A DNA stretch of 40,943 nucleotides, taken from an uncultured Clostridia bacterium (GTDB lineage: Bacteria; Bacillota; Clostridia; Oscillospirales; Acutalibacteraceae). Under the pieces are notes generated by a model. That model was not told where the DNA came from and ran no database searches. It saw nothing but the letters and a program-made list of their open reading frames with translations. A program made the translations under genes and the position numbers. Numbering within the stretch: the stretch's first letter is position 1; each line of letters opens with the position of its first letter. The stretch covers positions 1 to 40,943 of the forward strand of contig CALEJD010000048.1 of the NCBI GenBank assembly GCA_937898195.1. Direction: 5' to 3'. Below, piece by piece: positions 17,874 through 27,204 of the stretch.

Positions 17874-19385
17874 ATGCAGAAAAAGACCGTAGCTCTTACA
17901 GGCTCATCAGGTACAATGGGATGGGCTGGTTTTAAAGAGTTATATGCAAAAAAAGATAAGTTCAACATTGTTGTTCTTAATCGTGACAGTAAGAAAAATC
18001 GTGACAAGTTTGCTGATTATGTAAATGACCCTGCAGTTAAACTTGTTTGGGGTGACCTTACAAATTACGAAGATGTACTCGAAATGGTAAACGGTGCTGA
18101 CTATGTTCTCCATGTTGGTGGTATGGTTTCTCCTGCTGCTGACTATTATCCAGTTAAAACACAGAAGACTAATGTTGCTGCAGCACAGAACATTGTTAAG
18201 GCTGTAAAAGCACAGCCAAATCCGGATGCAGTTAAAGTTGTTTACATAGGTACAGTTGCTGAAACAGGTGACAGAAATGCTCCTATCCATTGGGGCAGAA
18301 CTGGTGACCCACTTAAGGTAAGTGTTTATGACCATTATGCAATCAGTAAGATTAAGGCTGAAGCAGTTTTCGCTGAGTCAGGTCTTAAATATTGGGTATC
18401 TCTTCGTCAGTCAGGTATTCTTTATCCTGCAATCCTTAAAAACCTTGAACCTATTATGTATCACGTTCCAATCAACGGTGTTCTTGAATGGGCAACTGTT
18501 GAAGATTCAGGTCGTCTTCTTGCAAACGTTTGCGGCGATGATATCCCTGAAGAATTTTGGAGGAACTTCTATAACATCGGTTCAGGTGAAGAATACAGAA
18601 TTACAAACTTTGAGTTTGAAGACCTTCTTCTTGGCACACTTGGCCTTGGCTCACCTAAAAAACTCTTTGACCCACATTGGTTTACAACACGTAATTTCCA
18701 CGGTCAATGGTACTACGACGGTGACAAGCTTGAAAAGTATTGCCATTTCCGTGCTAATATTCCTGTTAAGCAGTACTTCAAGAGCATGATGAATCACGTT
18801 GAAGGCTACTATAAACTTGCTTTCCTTGCAAAACCATTTGCGCCAATCCTTAAAAATCTTTGGATGAAGAAAATTGCAGAGACTCCCGAATACGGTACAC
18901 TTTGGTGGGCAGAAAACAAAGTTGATGTAAGAATGAAGGCTTACTACGGCAGTATGGAAGAATACGAAAAGCTTCCAAGAAGCTGGGACGATTTCGAAGT
19001 TGTTATTCCGTCAAAGAAAACAACTGCAAGTGATGTAGTAGTTCTTGACCACGGTTATGACGAAACAAAACCATTTGATACTCTTACTCTTGAAGATTTG
19101 CAGAAGGCTGCTGAATTCAGAGGCGGTAAGTGTCTTGCAACTGAAATTGTTGATATGTACACACCTGTTAAATGGGTAAGTGCAAGAGGAAATGAGTTTG
19201 AAATGTCACCAAACCTTGTACTTAAAGGTGGTCACTGGTGTCCTGCTGAGCTTCCTTGGCCATGGAACTATGACGAAGAAGCAAGAATCAACCCATTCTT
19301 TGCTCAAGTTTGGGACCGTCAGGGTGAAAACAATGTATATGGTCCTGAAATCTTTGATAACTTTAAGGAGAAGGTAACAGAATGA
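17874..19385 (+). CDS. NAD(P)-dependent epimerase/dehydratase-like protein with long C-terminal part
   Basis: This is a 503-residue protein. The first ~300 residues form an extended SDR fold: a glycine-rich nucleotide loop (LTGSSGTMG, residues 8-16) and the catalytic pattern YAISK. The remaining ~200 residues, rich in Trp and Tyr, lie beyond the usual fold and are not recognised. The ATG at 17874 follows a G-rich ribosome binding site. The next gene overlaps by four bases (ATGA), so the two proteins are probably made together and may form a heteromer or act in sequence. The substrate is unknown. A strong promoter and terminator make this a self-contained two-gene operon. Confidence 0.8.
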   Translation: MQKKTVALTGSSGTMGWAGFKELYAKKDKFNIVVLNRDSKKNRDKFADYVNDPAVKLVWGDLTNYEDVLEMVNGADYVLHVGGMVSPAADYYPVKTQKTNVAAAQNIVKAVKAQPNPDAVKVVYIGTVAETGDRNAPIHWGRTGDPLKVSVYDHYAISKIKAEAVFAESGLKYWVSLRQSGILYPAILKNLEPIMYHVPINGVLEWATVEDSGRLLANVCGDDIPEEFWRNFYNIGSGEEYRITNFEFEDLLLGTLGLGSPKKLFDPHWFTTRNFHGQWYYDGDKLEKYCHFRANIPVKQYFKSMMNHVEGYYKLAFLAKPFAPILKNLWMKKIAETPEYGTLWWAENKVDVRMKAYYGSMEEYEKLPRSWDDFEVVIPSKKTTASDVVVLDHGYDETKPFDTLTLEDLQKAAEFRGGKCLATEIVDMYTPVKWVSARGNEFEMSPNLVLKGGHWCPAELPWPWNYDEEARINPFFAQVWDRQGENNVYGPEIFDNFKEKVTE

Positions 19386-20401
19386 AAGTATTTATGATTG
19401 GCGGCACAGGTCTTTTAGGCTGTGAAGCTGCAAGAATCTTTATTGAAAGAGGACACGAAGTAACAAGTGTCGCTCTTCCACCACTTCCAGAAGGTGCTCC
19501 AATTCCACAAGAAATGAAATTGGAATTCTGCAATATCTATGAAAAGTCTGATGACGAAATCCGTGAACTTCTTCGTGGACACGACTGCTTTGTATTCGCA
19601 GCAGGTATTGACGAACGTGTTGAATTCCCAGCACCTGTTTATGATGCATATTACAAGTATAATATTCAGCCACTTGAAAGAATCCTTCCTCTTTGTAAAG
19701 AAGTTGGTGTTAAGAGTGCAGTTATCCTTGGTTCATACTTTGCATATCTTGCAAAAGAAAGACCAGATATGAAGCTTACAGAAAAGCACCCATATATTAG
19801 AAGCCGTATTGCACAGGAAGAAGTTGCTTTCTCATTTGCCGATGAAAACTTTGATGTATCAGTTCTTGAGCTTCCATACATTTTTGGTACACAGCCTGGC
19901 AGAAAGCCTGTTTGGGTTATCCTTATTGAACAGATTAAGAGAATGGATAAACTCCCATTCACAATGTATCCGGGTGGCGGTACAGCAATGCTTACAGTTC
20001 GTCAGGTTGGCGAAGTAATCGTTGGTGCTGCTGAAAAGTCAAAGGGTGCAAAGGCTTGGCCTATCAGTATGTACAACCTTACTTGGAAAGAATTCCTTAA
20101 AATCGTTTATGCTGCAAGAGGTATGGGCGAAAACCGTAAAATCATCAGCGTTGCTCCTTGGATGATGCGTATGGGTCTTGGCGGTGTTAAGAAAGAATAT
20201 GCAGCAAAGGGTATTGAAAGTGGTATTGATGTTGACGGACTTGCAGACATTATGGATGTAAATCTTTTCATTCCTGATAGTTACTCAAAAGAACTCGGTG
20301 CAACTGACGACGATATCAAAGCAGCAATTTTTGACTCAATCAAGGTTTCACAAGCTGTTTATGACGGAACAGTTGAGCTTCTTGGTATGAAAGGTGAATA
20401 A
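19382..20401 (+). CDS. NAD(P)-dependent epimerase-like protein, partner of the preceding gene
   Basis: This 339-residue protein has a Rossmann start MKVFMIGGTGLLGCEAARIF. The family's YxxxK catalytic pair is not obvious: after VILGSYFAYLAK the usual spacing is lost. It may therefore bind rather than convert a nucleotide sugar, or use an atypical site. Its start overlaps the previous stop in ATGA, indicating coupled translation. It is a different subfamily from its partner, so recent duplication is unlikely. The substrate is unknown. Confidence 0.78.
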   Translation: MKVFMIGGTGLLGCEAARIFIERGHEVTSVALPPLPEGAPIPQEMKLEFCNIYEKSDDEIRELLRGHDCFVFAAGIDERVEFPAPVYDAYYKYNIQPLERILPLCKEVGVKSAVILGSYFAYLAKERPDMKLTEKHPYIRSRIAQEEVAFSFADENFDVSVLELPYIFGTQPGRKPVWVILIEQIKRMDKLPFTMYPGGGTAMLTVRQVGEVIVGAAEKSKGAKAWPISMYNLTWKEFLKIVYAARGMGENRKIISVAPWMMRMGLGGVKKEYAAKGIESGIDVDGLADIMDVNLFIPDSYSKELGATDDDIKAAIFDSIKVSQAVYDGTVELLGMKGE

Positions 20402-20420
20402 TTAGTTATTCAAGTACATT

Positions 20421-20458
20421 AAAGCGTACAGTTTATGCTGTACGCTTTATTTTTTTGC
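20421..20458 (+). terminator. Intrinsic terminator after the epimerase pair
   Basis: AAAGCGTACAG (20421-20431) pairs with CTGTACGCTTT (20438-20448) and is followed by a T run. Confidence 0.92.
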
Positions 20459-20533
20459 TTGTAAAATATAAATGTATAATGTAAAATAATAATGTAATAT
20501 TTTCACCCATATATTTATTTATGGGGTGATTTT

Positions 20534-21253
20534 ATGAAAGAATCAATTATCTCAATTTTATTAACTATTGTGTTGTTCTTCACCATATTAACTGTTGATA
20601 AAACACGAAACGTGTCGTCTAACGAATTTATCACAACTGATGCACCAGTAATAATAATTGATGCAGGCCACGGCGGTGAAGATGGGGGAGCAGTAGTACA
20701 AGATAATATAGTTGAAAAAGATATAAATCTAGCTATTGCGCAAAAAACAAACGATATTCTGTCACTCTTCGGCTTTAAAACCTATATGGTTAGGGAAACC
20801 GATAAACTAATATACGACAGTGACTCAAAAACTCAAAGACAAAAGAAAAACTCAGATTTGCGCAACAGATTAAGTCTTATGAACAACTATGAAAATTGTC
20901 TTTATATAAGTATTCACCAAAACAAATATGAAGATAGTAGAATTTGGGGTGCACAAACTTTTTATTCACCAAACGACAAACAAAGCCCTATATTAGCAGA
21001 GTTTATTCAAAGTTCAATTATTTCATTAACTCAACCCAATAATAAACGTGTTATAAAGAAAACAGGTACAAACGTATTTGTAATATACAACGCAACAAAA
21101 CCGGCAATTATGGTTGAGTGTGGATTTATGTCAAATAATGACGAATTATCAAAATTAAAAGACGATAAATATCAAAGTCAAATGTCTTTTTCAATATCAA
21201 ATGGAATTCTAAATTATTATATTTCGGAGGTCAAAAATGGCTCAGAAGTCTAA
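20534..21253 (+). CDS. cwlD: N-acetylmuramoyl-L-alanine amidase, CwlD-like
   Basis: This 239-residue exported zinc amidase (Amidase_3) has an N-terminal signal anchor (residues about 5-21). Zinc ligands are His in IIDAGHGGEDGG, the Glu in VEKDINLAIA and His in YISIHQNK; the catalytic Glu is in MVECGFMSN. The small size and single domain match CwlD, which makes muramic-lactam in the spore cortex and is needed for germination. A vegetative wall role cannot be excluded. The ATG follows GGGGTGATTTT. The 3' end overlaps radA by 17 bases. Confidence 0.85.
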   Translation: MKESIISILLTIVLFFTILTVDKTRNVSSNEFITTDAPVIIIDAGHGGEDGGAVVQDNIVEKDINLAIAQKTNDILSLFGFKTYMVRETDKLIYDSDSKTQRQKKNSDLRNRLSLMNNYENCLYISIHQNKYEDSRIWGAQTFYSPNDKQSPILAEFIQSSIISLTQPNNKRVIKKTGTNVFVIYNATKPAIMVECGFMSNNDELSKLKDDKYQSQMSFSISNGILNYYISEVKNGSEV

Positions 21254-22613
21254 ATCAGTATATATTTGTAGTGAATGTGGTTACGAAACAGCTCGCTGGC
21301 TTGGTCAATGCCCCAACTGTAACGAATGGAACACTTTAAATGAAGAAATTAAAACGATAGTAAAAGAAACTTCTTCAAAAAGAAGTTTAGTTGGCTCAAA
21401 TCGTGGCAGAGCATATCCACTTTCAGAGATTACTGCCGATACAGGTCACAGATATAATACAGGTTTAAAAGAATTAAATCGTGTACTTGGTGGTGGTCTT
21501 GTTAAAGGTTCTGTTGTGCTTATAAGTGGTGACCCGGGTATAGGTAAATCTACAATTCTTTTGCAGATATGCCAGTATTTAGGTGAAGGCTTGAAAATAT
21601 TGTATGTTTCAGGTGAAGAATCAGCACATCAAATCAAACTTAGAGCATCAAGACTATCCGTTTCAACAGAAAATCTTTCTATATTATGCGAAACTGATGC
21701 ACAGTATATCTGCGAATATATTCAATCAGAAAAGCCTGATATTGTTATAATTGACTCCATTCAGACAATGGAAATCGGTGAATTAAACTCATCACCGGGT
21801 AGTGTAACACAAGTACGCGAATCAACAAACCTTTTCACAAGAACTGCGAAAGCATCAAATATTCCGATATTCCTTGTAGGACATGTTAATAAAGATGGTA
21901 ATATTGCGGGGCCTAAAGTTCTTGAACACATAGTTGACTGTGTATTATATTTTGAGGGTGACAGAAACACATCATACAGAATTTTAAGAGCAGTAAAAAA
22001 CCGTTTTGGTTCGACAAATGAAATTGGTGTTTTTGAAATGCTTGATAACGGTCTTTGTGAAGTTGAAAATCCATCTATGATGCTTATTTCTGGCAAACCA
22101 ACAAATGTTTCAGGCACTTGTGTTGCTTGTCTTATGGAAGGTTCAAGACCAATTCTTGCTGAAGTTCAAAGTCTTGTAACACCTAGTGGTTTTGGTAACC
22201 CAAGACGAATGGCAACAGGCATCGAATATAACAGAATGGCAATGCTTATTGCTGTGCTTGAAAAGCGTTGCGGTTATTTCCTTGGAAATATGGACTGTTA
22301 TACCAATGTTATCGGTGGTCTGCGTATTGATGAAACTGCAGCTGATTTATCAATTGCTTTGGCTATTGTTTCAAGCCTTAAAGATGTTCCTGTACCTGAA
22401 AAAACACTTGCATTCGGTGAAATAGGATTAGCAGGCGAGATTCGTTCAGTAAATTCTTGTGAACAGAGAATTAAAGAAGCAGCAAAACTAGGTTTTGAGA
22501 GATGTGTTATCCCTTATCACAACTATTCAAAGTTACCTAAATATCTTTTTAAAGAAATAGAAATTGTGCCTGCAAAAAATATCAGACAAGCATTTGAGGC
22601 GATTATGAATTGA
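21237..22613 (+). CDS. radA: DNA repair protein RadA
   Basis: This 458-residue RecA-like helicase acts in branch migration during recombination. The zinc finger uses Cys11, Cys14, Cys25 and Cys28. Walker A GDPGIGKST lies at 98-106. The RadA-specific KNRFG motif and the C-terminal Lon-like domain are present. The ATG follows GGAGG inside the end of cwlD. The next gene starts with a TTG that overlaps the radA stop. Confidence 0.96.
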   Translation: MAQKSKSVYICSECGYETARWLGQCPNCNEWNTLNEEIKTIVKETSSKRSLVGSNRGRAYPLSEITADTGHRYNTGLKELNRVLGGGLVKGSVVLISGDPGIGKSTILLQICQYLGEGLKILYVSGEESAHQIKLRASRLSVSTENLSILCETDAQYICEYIQSEKPDIVIIDSIQTMEIGELNSSPGSVTQVRESTNLFTRTAKASNIPIFLVGHVNKDGNIAGPKVLEHIVDCVLYFEGDRNTSYRILRAVKNRFGSTNEIGVFEMLDNGLCEVENPSMMLISGKPTNVSGTCVACLMEGSRPILAEVQSLVTPSGFGNPRRMATGIEYNRMAMLIAVLEKRCGYFLGNMDCYTNVIGGLRIDETAADLSIALAIVSSLKDVPVPEKTLAFGEIGLAGEIRSVNSCEQRIKEAAKLGFERCVIPYHNYSKLPKYLFKEIEIVPAKNIRQAFEAIMN

Positions 22614-23365
22614 AAGAAAGATTTTTAAAAAATCCTAATCTTCCTAAAAATAATGTTACAACAGTATATGCAGATATTGACGATATTGCCCTTAAAACGA
22701 CTTTTAATGATTTATCAATAAAAGTCGTTAATGTTAATGAAAATCCGTTTTTAGATGCTCCCGTAAGCTGTCATGCTGATATTCTCGCAAATTATGTTGG
22801 GAAATCAAATTTTCTAGCTGATAAAAACCAAGTAGAACTTTGTTGTTTTATTGAAAATAATGTAGGGAAATATAAAATAATTAATAATATAAAATCTCCA
22901 TATCCTAATGATTGTCTGTTGAATTTTGCAGATATAGGTGATTATATTATCTGTAACAAGTCGATTTTAACAGAAGAAATTGTTGATTTATTACCAGATA
23001 AGCAGATTATTGATGTAAAACAAGGTTATTCAAAGTGTTCTGTTTGTATTTGTAAAAGAAACACTATCATAACTGATGATATTTCAGTCTATAACGCTGT
23101 TTTGCAGTTCGATAATATAAATTCATTGTTAGTTGAAAAGGGGAGCGTACACATAAATATATACGATTATGGGTTTATTGGTGGATGCTGTGGTCTTATT
23201 GACAAAAACACCCTTCTTTTCAATGGTAATTTATCAACTCATTCAGACTTTGACAAAATTAAAAAATTCCTGTATGATATTAATGTAAATTACATTGATA
23301 TTAAGGGAAAACCTTTAACAGATATTGGAAGTATTATTCCAATTATGGAAACAGATGGTGATTAA
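22610..23365 (+). CDS. DUF6873-like protein of unknown function
   Basis: This is a 251-residue cytosolic protein. Segments such as SCHADILANYVG, KQGYSKCSVCI and DYGFIGGCCGL resemble the clostridial DUF6873 (GME-fold) family, which is structurally related to amidinotransferases; this match is from memory and uncertain. Several cysteines lie in short motifs. Translation starts with TTG at 22610, overlapping the radA stop by four bases, with GAGG 10 bases upstream. No function is proposed. Confidence 0.7.
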   Translation: MKERFLKNPNLPKNNVTTVYADIDDIALKTTFNDLSIKVVNVNENPFLDAPVSCHADILANYVGKSNFLADKNQVELCCFIENNVGKYKIINNIKSPYPNDCLLNFADIGDYIICNKSILTEEIVDLLPDKQIIDVKQGYSKCSVCICKRNTIITDDISVYNAVLQFDNINSLLVEKGSVHINIYDYGFIGGCCGLIDKNTLLFNGNLSTHSDFDKIKKFLYDINVNYIDIKGKPLTDIGSIIPIMETDGD

Positions 23366-23366
23366 G

Positions 23367-23555
23367 ATGAAAAAAGGTTATTTTATTGCATATTTAGGCG
23401 CTGCAACAACAATGGGAATCGTTCTCTCAAAAGCGACTAAAATGACTAAGAAATATGGTCAACCATTAAAAGAAAAGAAAAAACCATCACCTGAAAAACT
23501 TGCTAAAACAGCAGAAAAAGGAATAGATTTTGTAGCTAAAAAAATGGCTAAATAG
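23367..23555 (+). CDS. Small protein with hydrophobic N terminus
   Basis: This is a 62-residue protein. A hydrophobic stretch (YFIAYLGAATTMGIVLSKA, about residues 4-22) is followed by a very lysine-rich tail. It may be membrane-associated. The ATG at 23367 is preceded by GGTGATTAAG overlapping the previous gene. A terminator follows. Not recognised. Confidence 0.65.
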   Translation: MKKGYFIAYLGAATTMGIVLSKATKMTKKYGQPLKEKKKPSPEKLAKTAEKGIDFVAKKMAK

Positions 23556-23567
23556 CATTATTTTTCA

Positions 23568-23605
23568 GGCATCTCTGTGTTTTGATAGAGATGCCGATAT
23601 TTTTG
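23568..23605 (+). terminator. Intrinsic terminator after the small protein gene
   Basis: GGCATCTCT (23568-23576) pairs with AGAGATGCC (23587-23595), followed by a T-rich tail interrupted by other bases. Confidence 0.7.
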
Positions 23606-23619
23606 TAGGAGAATGTGCA

Positions 23620-24726
23620 ATGATTAAATATCCAGACTATGACCACAGCATACTTTCTATTGCTTCGTCAGTACTGAAATATTTTGGCGTTAAAGACTGT
23701 CAGCATAAAACATTACATGAATTTGATAATTTACTTAACAAAAATTATAAAAATGTAATTGTTATGCTTTTTGACGGTTTGGGTAGTTCTGTGCTTAAAA
23801 AACACCTTTCCGAAGATGATTTTCTTAGACGACATCATTTAACGGATATTTCATCAGTATACCCGTCAACAACCGTTGCAGCAACTACTTCAATTCAAAG
23901 TGGCTATTCACCACTTGAAACTGGTTGGATTGGTTGGGATTTATATTTTGATGAAATCGGTGAAAATGTTACTGTTTTCAAAAACACATTACAACGAAAT
24001 GGTGAGCTTGCAGCTGACTATAATGTTCCATTAAAATACATTTCATATAAAAACATTTGTGATAGAATTAAAGAAGTTAGAGGAAGAAATACAGCTTATA
24101 TGGTGTCAGTATTTTCAAAATATCATTCAAAAAGTGTTAATGATATTTGTAAAACCGTTTGCAGATTGTCAAAACGATGGAAGCAGAAATACATATACAC
24201 ATATTGGTGGCAACCTGATAATTTAATGCACATCTATGGAGTAAATAGTGAAGAAGTCAAGCAAGAAATTAAAATGATAAACAATGAAATTGAAAATCTA
24301 TGCAAAAAATTAAAAAATTCTCTTGTTATTATTACTGCAGACCACGGACAAATAGATTGCGTGAATGAATATTTAGAAGATTACCCTATACTTACAGATA
24401 TGCTTAAAGTACCACCATCTGTTGAACCGCGAGCAGTGAACTTTTTTGTTAAAGATGGAAAAACTGAAGCGTTCAAAATTGAATTCAATAAAATATTTGG
24501 TGATTCTTTTAAACTTATGACTAAAGAAGAAGTTTTTGCTAACAATCTTTTAGGACATGGTAAAGCTCATATTAAAACTAAAGATTTTATTGGTGATTAT
24601 TTAGCAGTTGCTACAAGTAATGTAATAATCAATACTGAGCGTTCTGATTTTGAAGCTATTGGGTGTCACGCTGGTCTTACAAAAGAAGAAATGACAGTTC
24701 CATTTATTGCTATTGAGGTAAAGTGA
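23620..24726 (+). CDS. Alkaline-phosphatase superfamily phosphodiesterase/nucleotide pyrophosphatase-like protein
   Basis: This is a 368-residue protein. The metal-binding nucleophile region is MLFDGLGSSVLKK with PSTTVAATTS downstream. The second metal site is ITADHGQID, and a final HGKAHIKTKD supplies a late His. This is the order of the nucleotide pyrophosphatase/phosphodiesterase branch. There is no signal peptide, so it probably acts in the cytosol. The substrate is unknown. The start ATG follows AGGAGAATG. The GNAT gene begins one base after its stop. Confidence 0.82.
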   Translation: MIKYPDYDHSILSIASSVLKYFGVKDCQHKTLHEFDNLLNKNYKNVIVMLFDGLGSSVLKKHLSEDDFLRRHHLTDISSVYPSTTVAATTSIQSGYSPLETGWIGWDLYFDEIGENVTVFKNTLQRNGELAADYNVPLKYISYKNICDRIKEVRGRNTAYMVSVFSKYHSKSVNDICKTVCRLSKRWKQKYIYTYWWQPDNLMHIYGVNSEEVKQEIKMINNEIENLCKKLKNSLVIITADHGQIDCVNEYLEDYPILTDMLKVPPSVEPRAVNFFVKDGKTEAFKIEFNKIFGDSFKLMTKEEVFANNLLGHGKAHIKTKDFIGDYLAVATSNVIINTERSDFEAIGCHAGLTKEEMTVPFIAIEVK

Positions 24727-24727
24727 T

Positions 24728-25186
24728 ATGATTAGAAAAGCTACAAACAACGATATAACTTCAATATTAAAATTATATCGTGAGCAATTAAAAGAAATGG
24801 CAGAACTGATACCTGATTTTATTAAAGCAGGCGACCAAAGCGCAGAGTTTATTGAAAAAACAATTACTAATAATGATTCTGATATTCTTATTTATGAAGA
24901 CAATAATATTGTTGTAGGTTTTATTCTTCTTCAGGCAAAGCAAAGACCTGATTTCTCATTTATTGTTTCAGGCAAGCATTGTTACATAATGGATTTAATT
25001 ATCACCGAAAATCATCGTAGCAAAGGTTTTGGTACAGCTTTAATGAATTCCGCAATGGATTGGGCCAAAGAGCAAGATTGCAATATTGTTAGTCTTGATG
25101 TGCTTTCAAACAACCCAAGGGCTATAACTTTATATGAAAAACTCGGCTTTATTCCCAAAGCTCAAGAAATGTTTTGCAAATTATAA
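24728..25186 (+). CDS. GNAT family N-acetyltransferase
   Basis: This is a 152-residue protein. The acetyl-CoA loop appears as RSKGFGTALMNSAMDWA, and SLDVLSNNPRAITLYEKLGF is the typical C-terminal motif. The acceptor is unknown. The ATG is just after the stop of the phosphodiesterase gene, and the two are probably co-transcribed. The 59 bases to the next gene hold only a weak hairpin (ACACT/AGTGT at 25197-25209). Confidence 0.88.
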   Translation: MIRKATNNDITSILKLYREQLKEMAELIPDFIKAGDQSAEFIEKTITNNDSDILIYEDNNIVVGFILLQAKQRPDFSFIVSGKHCYIMDLIITENHRSKGFGTALMNSAMDWAKEQDCNIVSLDVLSNNPRAITLYEKLGFIPKAQEMFCKL

Positions 25187-25245
25187 TTATTTATAGACAC
25201 TTTGAGTGTTTCTTTCGTCTTACATAGTGAAAGGTGGTAAAAAAT

Positions 25246-25920
25246 ATGTTTAAAAACATTTTTAAGAGAAAACAATCTATCCATGCACAAACTGTTGTTG
25301 ATTTAAGAGAGTACACTCCACAAGCATTAAGTAACATTAATGTTATTGAAGCAGTAGCTTTGCTTATTCTTCCTGAAAATCCAAGTAAAGAATTCATTGA
25401 TGCTTTTTCTAAAATTAAACTTGATGCTGTTGGATTTAGGCTTAATTTGCCAAAAGATAAAAAAATTGCCATGTTTAATGGTGTAACATCACTTTCAAGC
25501 ATAAAGTTAGCAGATAATACCGTAGGAGTTTTCAACGGAATTATTATTGTTGGAAAAATGATTGAAAACGAGAATACACAATACATTGTAAATGGAATTG
25601 TATTGAAAAAATTAGGACTTCAAAATAATAGTCAATGTCTTATGGAAAATGGTCTTATTTTTGAAATGGATTTTGATGAAAATAAAGTCAAGTTGTTTTC
25701 AAACAAAATCGATATTGATGCATCATTTATCCGTAATGTACAAGACGGTACACTTATTGCAGCAGGAGACACAATAACTTTTAATAATGATATTACTGAA
25801 GAAATAATTGTTGAAAAAAATCTCCAGTTCTTTGCCGGTAATAAAATTAAATGCAATAAAGCTATCAAAGGTTGTATTCAGGCAAGGTCTTGTGTAGGCA
25901 ATAAAATAGTAAGTGAATAA
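25246..25920 (+). CDS. Unrecognised 224-residue protein upstream of a sigma factor
   Basis: No family is recognised. The protein starts with a lysine-rich helix, then VVDLREYTPQAL, followed by a region with repeated short beta-like units (FNGV, FNGI, VNGI, ENGL about 20-30 residues apart) that suggests a beta-solenoid-like fold. There is no membrane segment. The ATG at 25246 follows AAAGGTGG. The sigma-factor gene starts four bases after the stop, so the two are probably translated together; a regulatory link is possible but not shown. Confidence 0.7.
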   Translation: MFKNIFKRKQSIHAQTVVDLREYTPQALSNINVIEAVALLILPENPSKEFIDAFSKIKLDAVGFRLNLPKDKKIAMFNGVTSLSSIKLADNTVGVFNGIIIVGKMIENENTQYIVNGIVLKKLGLQNNSQCLMENGLIFEMDFDENKVKLFSNKIDIDASFIRNVQDGTLIAAGDTITFNNDITEEIIVEKNLQFFAGNKIKCNKAIKGCIQARSCVGNKIVSE

Positions 25921-25924
25921 TGCT

Positions 25925-26386
25925 ATGAATAACAATATTCAAGAACTTTTTGAAAAATATTATCCTGATGTATATAAATATTTTCATAAAAAAATCGGTG
26001 AAAATGAAGCCGAAGACCTTACACAGCAAACCTTCGTTAAACTGTTAACTTGGATTGGTTGTATCGATAAAATGCGTTCACCAAAATCATTAGTTTTTAC
26101 AGTTGCAAAAAGCGTATTGTATGATTATTATAGAAAGAAACAAACAATAGAAAATGTAATTTCTTGTGTTTCTTTTGATGAAATATATAATTATGCAGAT
26201 AGCTATGATTTTTCTAAAGAAATTGAATCTACTGACTTTATGAAATCGCTTACAAAACGCGAAAAAAGAATCATTGAACTTAAAATCGAGGGTTATAACA
26301 GTAATGAAATAGGTAAAAAACTCGGTATATCAAGTTCAACCGTTCGAACACATTTAGAAAACATTAGAAAAAAGATAAATAGCTAA
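25925..26386 (+). CDS. RNA polymerase sigma factor, sigma-70/ECF-like
   Basis: This is a 153-residue protein. Region 2 is at about residues 6-60 (FEKYYPDVYKYFHKK, AEDLTQQTFVKLLTWI). Region 4 is at about 105-152 (LTKREKRIIELKIEGYNSN, IGKKLGISSSTVRTHLENI). It lacks regions 1 and 3, as in ECF factors. No anti-sigma factor with a membrane segment is adjacent. The ATG at 25925 is chosen; a GTG at 25913 overlaps the preceding gene. Target promoters are unknown. Confidence 0.85.
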   Translation: MNNNIQELFEKYYPDVYKYFHKKIGENEAEDLTQQTFVKLLTWIGCIDKMRSPKSLVFTVAKSVLYDYYRKKQTIENVISCVSFDEIYNYADSYDFSKEIESTDFMKSLTKREKRIIELKIEGYNSNEIGKKLGISSSTVRTHLENIRKKINS

Positions 26387-26399
26387 AAGGATATATATA

Positions 26400-27014
26400 A
26401 TGAATAAAATATTAGAAGAATATATTCAAAACAATGTTTTCCCTGAATATTCAAAAAATGAAAGCGGTCACGGAATCGAACATATAAATTATGTAATTGA
26501 CCGTTGTATGAAGTTTGCTGAACAATTTGATAATATTGATTTAGATGTGCTTTATACAATAGCAGTATTTCATGATATTGGTCATTACATCGATAAGAAA
26601 AACCACGAAATCATATCGGCTAAAATATTTTATGATAATGACGATATGAAGCAGTTTTTTACAGAAGAGGAAAGAATTATTATAAAACAGGGGATAGAAG
26701 ACCATCGAGCGTCGTCAGATACTATTCCGCGAAGTGATTATGGTAAAATTATTTCTTCTGCAGACCGTTCAACTGATGTAAATGAATTTTTAAAAAGAAC
26801 TCATTCATATACATTAAAACATAATCCAGATGCAACAATCGAAGAAATGCTTGAAAGAGCTTATAACCACACAAAAGATAAATATGGTAAAGACGGTTAT
26901 GCAAAAAGTTATGTTATTGATGAAGAGTATAACAATTTTAAAAATGAAATTATATCTTTAATAAGTGATAAAAAAACTTTTAACCAAAGATATATAAAAG
27001 TAAATAATTTATAA
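26400..27014 (+). CDS. HD domain phosphohydrolase
   Basis: This is a 204-residue protein. The HD signature is complete: His in GHGIEHINYV, the HD pair in AVFHDIGHYID, further ligands in IEDHRAS, and Asp in ISSADRSTD. Such proteins cleave phosphate from nucleotides or related compounds; the substrate is unknown. The ATG follows AAAAGGATATATA, 13 bases after the sigma-factor gene. A terminator follows, and then the prophage. Confidence 0.85.
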   Translation: MNKILEEYIQNNVFPEYSKNESGHGIEHINYVIDRCMKFAEQFDNIDLDVLYTIAVFHDIGHYIDKKNHEIISAKIFYDNDDMKQFFTEEERIIIKQGIEDHRASSDTIPRSDYGKIISSADRSTDVNEFLKRTHSYTLKHNPDATIEEMLERAYNHTKDKYGKDGYAKSYVIDEEYNNFKNEIISLISDKKTFNQRYIKVNNL

Positions 27015-27020
27015 TTATGT

Positions 27021-27064
27021 ATTCCATAGGAAGTGACTATAGCTGGTTCCTATGGAATTTTTTA
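27021..27064 (+). terminator. Intrinsic terminator after the HD gene
   Basis: ATTCCATAGGAA (27021-27032) pairs with TTCCTATGGAAT (27047-27058), followed by a T run. Confidence 0.88.
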
Positions 27065-27119
27065 TGCCTAAATATAGGGGGATTATACAAAACTATCTAT
27101 TTGTTGAAAACTTAAATAA

Positions 27120-27166
27120 TTGTTGACAATGTTGAAAACTTATTATATAATTATACAAAATAAATA
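27120..27166 (+). repeat. Left 47-bp direct repeat (left attachment junction)
   Basis: It is identical base for base to 34932-34978. It contains TTGACA (27123-27128), TATAAT (27146-27151), the arm TTATACAAAA (27151-27160) and the 6-base centre TAAATA (27161-27166). Identity ends right after TAAATA; here the next bases are AAAAGTGTTCA, presumed phage-derived. Upstream of the exact repeat the two copies remain loosely similar (GTTGAAAACT in both). Confidence 0.85.
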
Positions 27167-27204
27167 AAAAGTGTTCATTATCTTTATATATTATGCATAA
27201 TATT

